From Paludibacteraceae bacterium (GTDB lineage Bacteria; Bacteroidota; Bacteroidia; Bacteroidales; Paludibacteraceae), in contig JAGCWA010000049.1 of the NCBI GenBank assembly GCA_017962085.1, positions 44,679 through 108,678 of the forward strand: 64,000 bases of DNA, given 5' to 3'. The notes beneath the pieces are model-generated. The model did not search any database. It was given only the letters and a program-made list of their open reading frames with translations, and was not told where the DNA came from. Below are positions 62,062 through 64,000 of the stretch, piece after piece (position 1 is the first letter of the stretch; each line of letters opens with the position of its first letter). Position numbers and translations under genes: made by a program.

Positions 62062-62142
62062 CGATCACATTTCGCTGCTTTTTTCTTATCCCGTTGGAGG
62101 ATCACCAAGAAATTCATTATCTTTGCGAGAAAGGTATCAAAA
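62062..62142 (+). repeat. 81-bp direct repeat with promoter, right copy
   Basis: Second copy of 61649-61729, beginning 6 bp after the nucleotidyltransferase gene. The terminator left arm is not included, so it cannot act as the same terminator. Confidence 0.9.
62093..62125 (+). promoter_or_regulatory. Duplicated promoter before the DUF3791-DUF3990 genes
   Basis: TATCTTTG at 62118-62125 with GTTG at 62093-62096, identical to the promoter at 61680-61712. The leader to the ATG at 62165 is about 33 nt. Confidence 0.65.
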
Positions 62143-62164
62143 ACCCCAAATATCAGCATACGCA

Positions 62165-62428
62165 ATGAACCCGAAAGACAAATATGAGTATTGCCCCTCA
62201 GAAGACGAACGAATCGCCATTTTTGTCGCCTCATGTGTCGAGTCTGTGGCAAAAGCCTTAGATGTCGCCCCGGGGACCATGTATCAACGTATGAAAAAAA
62301 TTGGATTGATCAAGGATTATATCATTCCGTGCTACAATGTATTGCACACCGAAAGTCGCCAACATGTGACGGAAGACCTGATTAAGACCATCGAGATTTG
62401 GGAAAAGAAACAAGGAGTAGCCATATGA
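62165..62428 (+). CDS. DUF3791-family small protein
   Basis: An 87-residue protein of the DUF3791 type: YCPSEDERIAIFVASCVESVAKALDVAPGTMYQRMKKIGLIKDYIIPCYNVLHTESRQHVTEDLIKTIE. The DYIIPCYxVLHT core is characteristic. I chose ATG 62165, because upstream codons in the frame overlap the promoter. It overlaps the DUF3990 gene by 4 bp (ATGA). Proteins of this family regularly accompany DUF3990 and are thought to be antitoxin-like; no direct evidence is in the sequence. Confidence 0.85.
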   Translation: MNPKDKYEYCPSEDERIAIFVASCVESVAKALDVAPGTMYQRMKKIGLIKDYIIPCYNVLHTESRQHVTEDLIKTIEIWEKKQGVAI

Positions 62429-62904
62429 TAGAAGTTTACCATGGAGGTGTGGAAAAAATAGAAAAGCCTTTGGCTAAAGTCGGACGTGACAATCTGGACT
62501 TCGGGAAAGGTTTTTATGTGACCCGAGACTTACAACAAGCGAAGGATTGGGCAGAACGGACCGCCCGCCAAAGAAGGGAATCTCCAATCGTAAACACGTA
62601 TGGATTGGACGTCGAAAGCGTCATGAAAAATTTCCGATTTCGAAAATTTGAACATTATGATTCCGAATGGCTGCAATTTATCGTCTCCTGCAGAAAAGGG
62701 TACGACTCATCAAAAGATTTCGATTGTGTGGAAGGTGGTATCGCCAACGACCGCGTAATCGATATGGTTGAAGGATTCATTAATGGAACGGTCGACGAAA
62801 CACATGCGATAAAGGAACTGTCCAAACACTCACCGAATAATCAAATATGCATCCTGAACCAAGAGGTGATAGACCAATGTCTGACATTTAAAAACATTTT
62901 ATGA
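62425..62904 (+). CDS. DUF3990-family, ADP-ribosyltransferase-like protein
   Basis: A 159-residue protein starting IEVYHGGVEKIEKPLAKVGRDNLDFGKGFYVTRDLQQAKDWAERTA, which is the DUF3990 signature. The YHGG, the G-x-GFYVT strand and the QAKDWA helix resemble the NAD-binding elements of the ADP-ribosyltransferase fold, where DUF3990 is placed. It may be a toxin that modifies a host or phage target, with the flanking DUF3791 proteins as candidate neutralisers. Start chosen at ATG 62425, overlapping the upstream stop. Target unknown. Confidence 0.85.
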   Translation: MIEVYHGGVEKIEKPLAKVGRDNLDFGKGFYVTRDLQQAKDWAERTARQRRESPIVNTYGLDVESVMKNFRFRKFEHYDSEWLQFIVSCRKGYDSSKDFDCVEGGIANDRVIDMVEGFINGTVDETHAIKELSKHSPNNQICILNQEVIDQCLTFKNIL

Positions 62905-62905
62905 T

Positions 62906-63118
62906 ATGCTGAGCGACTTGAACATGTGGAATAAGATCGGACGTGTCGTGATGCGCCTCTCCGAACGTCTGGACATAAATATGGAAAAGGCCTTTGAACT
63001 TTTCTATACTTCCAAAACATGCGAGAACCTCCATGATCCACAAATGGGACTATATCTGTTAGGAGATAACTGCATCGTGGACGAATTGATCGAGGAAATC
63101 CGGTCGAGACACAGTTAA
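62906..63118 (+). CDS. DUF3791-like small protein, second
   Basis: A 70-residue, mostly helical protein: KIGRVVMRLSERLDINMEKAFELFYTSKTCENLHDPQMGLYLLGDNCIVDELIEEI. It resembles the other group of small proteins that accompany DUF3990, with a conserved DPQxGLYLxxDxxIVDEL block. The start lies one base after the DUF3990 stop codon, so the three genes form one unit. Stop codon falls in an AATTAAG repeat tract. Confidence 0.75.
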   Translation: MLSDLNMWNKIGRVVMRLSERLDINMEKAFELFYTSKTCENLHDPQMGLYLLGDNCIVDELIEEIRSRHS

Positions 63119-63193
63119 TTAAGAGTTAAGAATTAAGAGTTAAGAGTTAGGGTGAATTAACTTTCTATCCCTGAAAGGGCGTAACAGCACAGG

Positions 63194-63211
63194 CAGGGGT
63201 GTGAACCCCTG
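63194..63211 (+). other. Short GC-rich hairpin in the gap before the epimerase gene
   Basis: CAGGGGT-GTGA-ACCCCTG is a perfect 7-bp stem with a tetraloop, inside a sequence (about 63165-63260) like CCCTGAAAGGGCGTAACAGC that is common between Bacteroidales genes. No T-run follows. Apart from this, an AATTAAG tract at 63116-63148 and the promoter, the 63119-63401 gap shows nothing. Confidence 0.5.
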
Positions 63212-63329
63212 TGAAGCACGAACGTCTGTTAGGTATCCCCCTGTTGACAACCCGCCCCCTGCATATTGAAAAAATCCGCCGATAAATTGACATATTAAAA
63301 AACATTTCCTATATTTGTATCGAGTGATG

Positions 63330-63360
63330 TTTGGCGTTTACCCCAAACAATCTATCTTTG
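63330..63360 (+). promoter_or_regulatory. Strong predicted promoter of the epimerase gene
   Basis: TTTG at 63330-63333 and TATCTTTG at 63353-63360, 19 bp apart, match the Bacteroidetes consensus exactly. A second candidate -7, TATATTTG, is at 63310-63317. Leader about 35 nt. Confidence 0.7.
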
Positions 63361-63401
63361 TTTTAACCTGAATTATTAACTTTTAAACCAATTTTTTGTA
63401 T

Positions 63402-64000
63402 ATGAAAATCTTAGTGACAGGTTCGGCGGGATTCATAGGGTACCACCTGACGAAACGTTTGCTCGAGGAAGGAAATGAGGTGGTCGGGCTCGACAACCTG
63501 AACGAATACTACTCCGTCTCCCTGAAAAGGGCCCGTTTGGCCGAATTAGGCGTGGTAGACCCCATGTTGCCGTACAGTGTCCATATCTGCAGCGAAACCA
63601 AACCCAACTATAAGTTCATCCGCCTGGACCTCCAGGACCGGCAGGAGATGCCGAAACTCTTCGTCCAGCACCACTTCGACTGCGTGGTGAACCTCGCGGC
63701 GCAATGCGGCGTGCGTTACTCCACCGAGAACCCGTTCGCCTACATCGAGAGCAACCTGATCGGCTTCGCCAACCTGCTCGAATGCTGCCGCCACAACAAC
63801 GTCAGACACCTCGTCTACGCCTCCTCCTCCAGCGTCTACGGCGGCAACGCAAAGACCCCTTTCACGGAAGAGGATAGGGTGGACACCCCGGTGAGCCTCT
63901 ATGCCGCCACCAAAAAGGCGGACGAGCTCATGGCCAGCTGCTACAGCAAACTCTACGACCTCGCCTGCACCGGTCTGCGCTTCTTCACCGTCTACGGTCC
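63402..64000 (+). CDS. NAD-dependent UDP-glucuronate 4-epimerase-like protein, 3' end outside window
   Basis: About 199 residues of an extended SDR sugar epimerase are visible. The NAD motif is VTGSAGFIGYHLTKRLL (residues 5-21), followed by DNLNEYYSVSLKRARL, NLAAQCGVRYSTENP, YASSSSVYGG and the catalytic YAATK; the Ala and Lys of that YxxxK motif fit the UDP-glucuronate 4-epimerase (GAE/CapI) branch, as does DNLNEYY. It would provide UDP-galacturonate for capsule or lipopolysaccharide. It has its own consensus promoter, so it is probably independent of the upstream genes. Confidence 0.9.
   Translation, partial: MKILVTGSAGFIGYHLTKRLLEEGNEVVGLDNLNEYYSVSLKRARLAELGVVDPMLPYSVHICSETKPNYKFIRLDLQDRQEMPKLFVQHHFDCVVNLAAQCGVRYSTENPFAYIESNLIGFANLLECCRHNNVRHLVYASSSSVYGGNAKTPFTEEDRVDTPVSLYAATKKADELMASCYSKLYDLACTGLRFFTVYG

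Noticed and set aside
63165-63260. Possible CRISPR-like or small-RNA array because of repeated GGGG/CCCC motifs
   Set aside because: Only one hairpin and no repeat-spacer periodicity; the sequence resembles common Bacteroidales intergenic elements.

Overview
The window looks like a Bacteroidales chromosome segment, perhaps Prevotellaceae. The genus is an inference from protein flavour and from Bacteroidetes-type promoters (-33 TTTG, -7 TAnnTTTG); no rRNA or other marker gene is present. Most of the segment is an exopolysaccharide/capsule mega-locus built of several complete or partial Wzx/Wzy-type clusters placed end to end on the plus strand.

Layout. (1) 1-5368, minus strand: a cut-off FAD-dependent dehydrogenase, a LytTR response regulator with its histidine kinase, an endonuclease/exonuclease/phosphatase-family protein and a beta-helix lipoprotein. 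(2) 5369-5965: a gene-free stretch with a good promoter and a leader of about 340 nt. (3) Cluster 1, 5966-19387: WecA-like priming transferase, Wza, Wzc tyrosine kinase, PHP-type phosphatase, aminotransferase, WbqC-like protein, an EpsG-like polymerase and five glycosyltransferases, with no flippase. (4) Cluster 2, 19624-40511: an UpxY/NusG-type antiterminator, then second copies of wecA, wza and wzc, a short acyl-synthesis cassette (NeuD/PglD-like transferase, acyl carrier protein, two KAS III enzymes, an SDR), two flippases, WecB and WecC (UDP-ManNAcA synthesis), a Wzy polymerase, two glycosyltransferases, an acetyltransferase, an alpha/alpha-toroid protein and a WecG-type transferase. (5) 40512-47064: a third wza-wzc pair bracketed by inverted copies of an intergenic repeat, two GT2 enzymes and an Rpn/PD-(D/E)XK protein. 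(6) 47065-59512: a strongly AT-rich island. It starts with a KAP-family P-loop NTPase between two 123-bp direct repeats, each of which carries the first codons of a flippase gene. A low-GC surface-polymer cluster follows: flippase, TagD-like cytidylyltransferase, TagB/TagF-like glycerophosphotransferase, EpsG-like polymerase, three glycosyltransferases and two acyltransferases. (7) 59577-64000: two further GT2 genes, a small toxin-antitoxin-like block (MNT nucleotidyltransferase, DUF3791, DUF3990, DUF3791-like) whose promoter is duplicated, and the start of a UDP-glucuronate epimerase-like gene.

How the parts fit. WecA-type enzymes load the first sugar phosphate on undecaprenyl phosphate, glycosyltransferases extend it, Wzx flips it, Wzy polymerises it, and Wzc/Wza with the CpsB-type phosphatase control length and export. 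The window has three export pairs, two primers, three intact flippases, three polymerases and one tyrosine phosphatase, so parts are probably shared between clusters. The most unusual points are the KAP NTPase sitting between duplicated flippase 5' ends, the acyl-synthesis cassette, the teichoic-acid-like pair in a Gram-negative setting, and the promoter-duplicated DUF3791/DUF3990 block.
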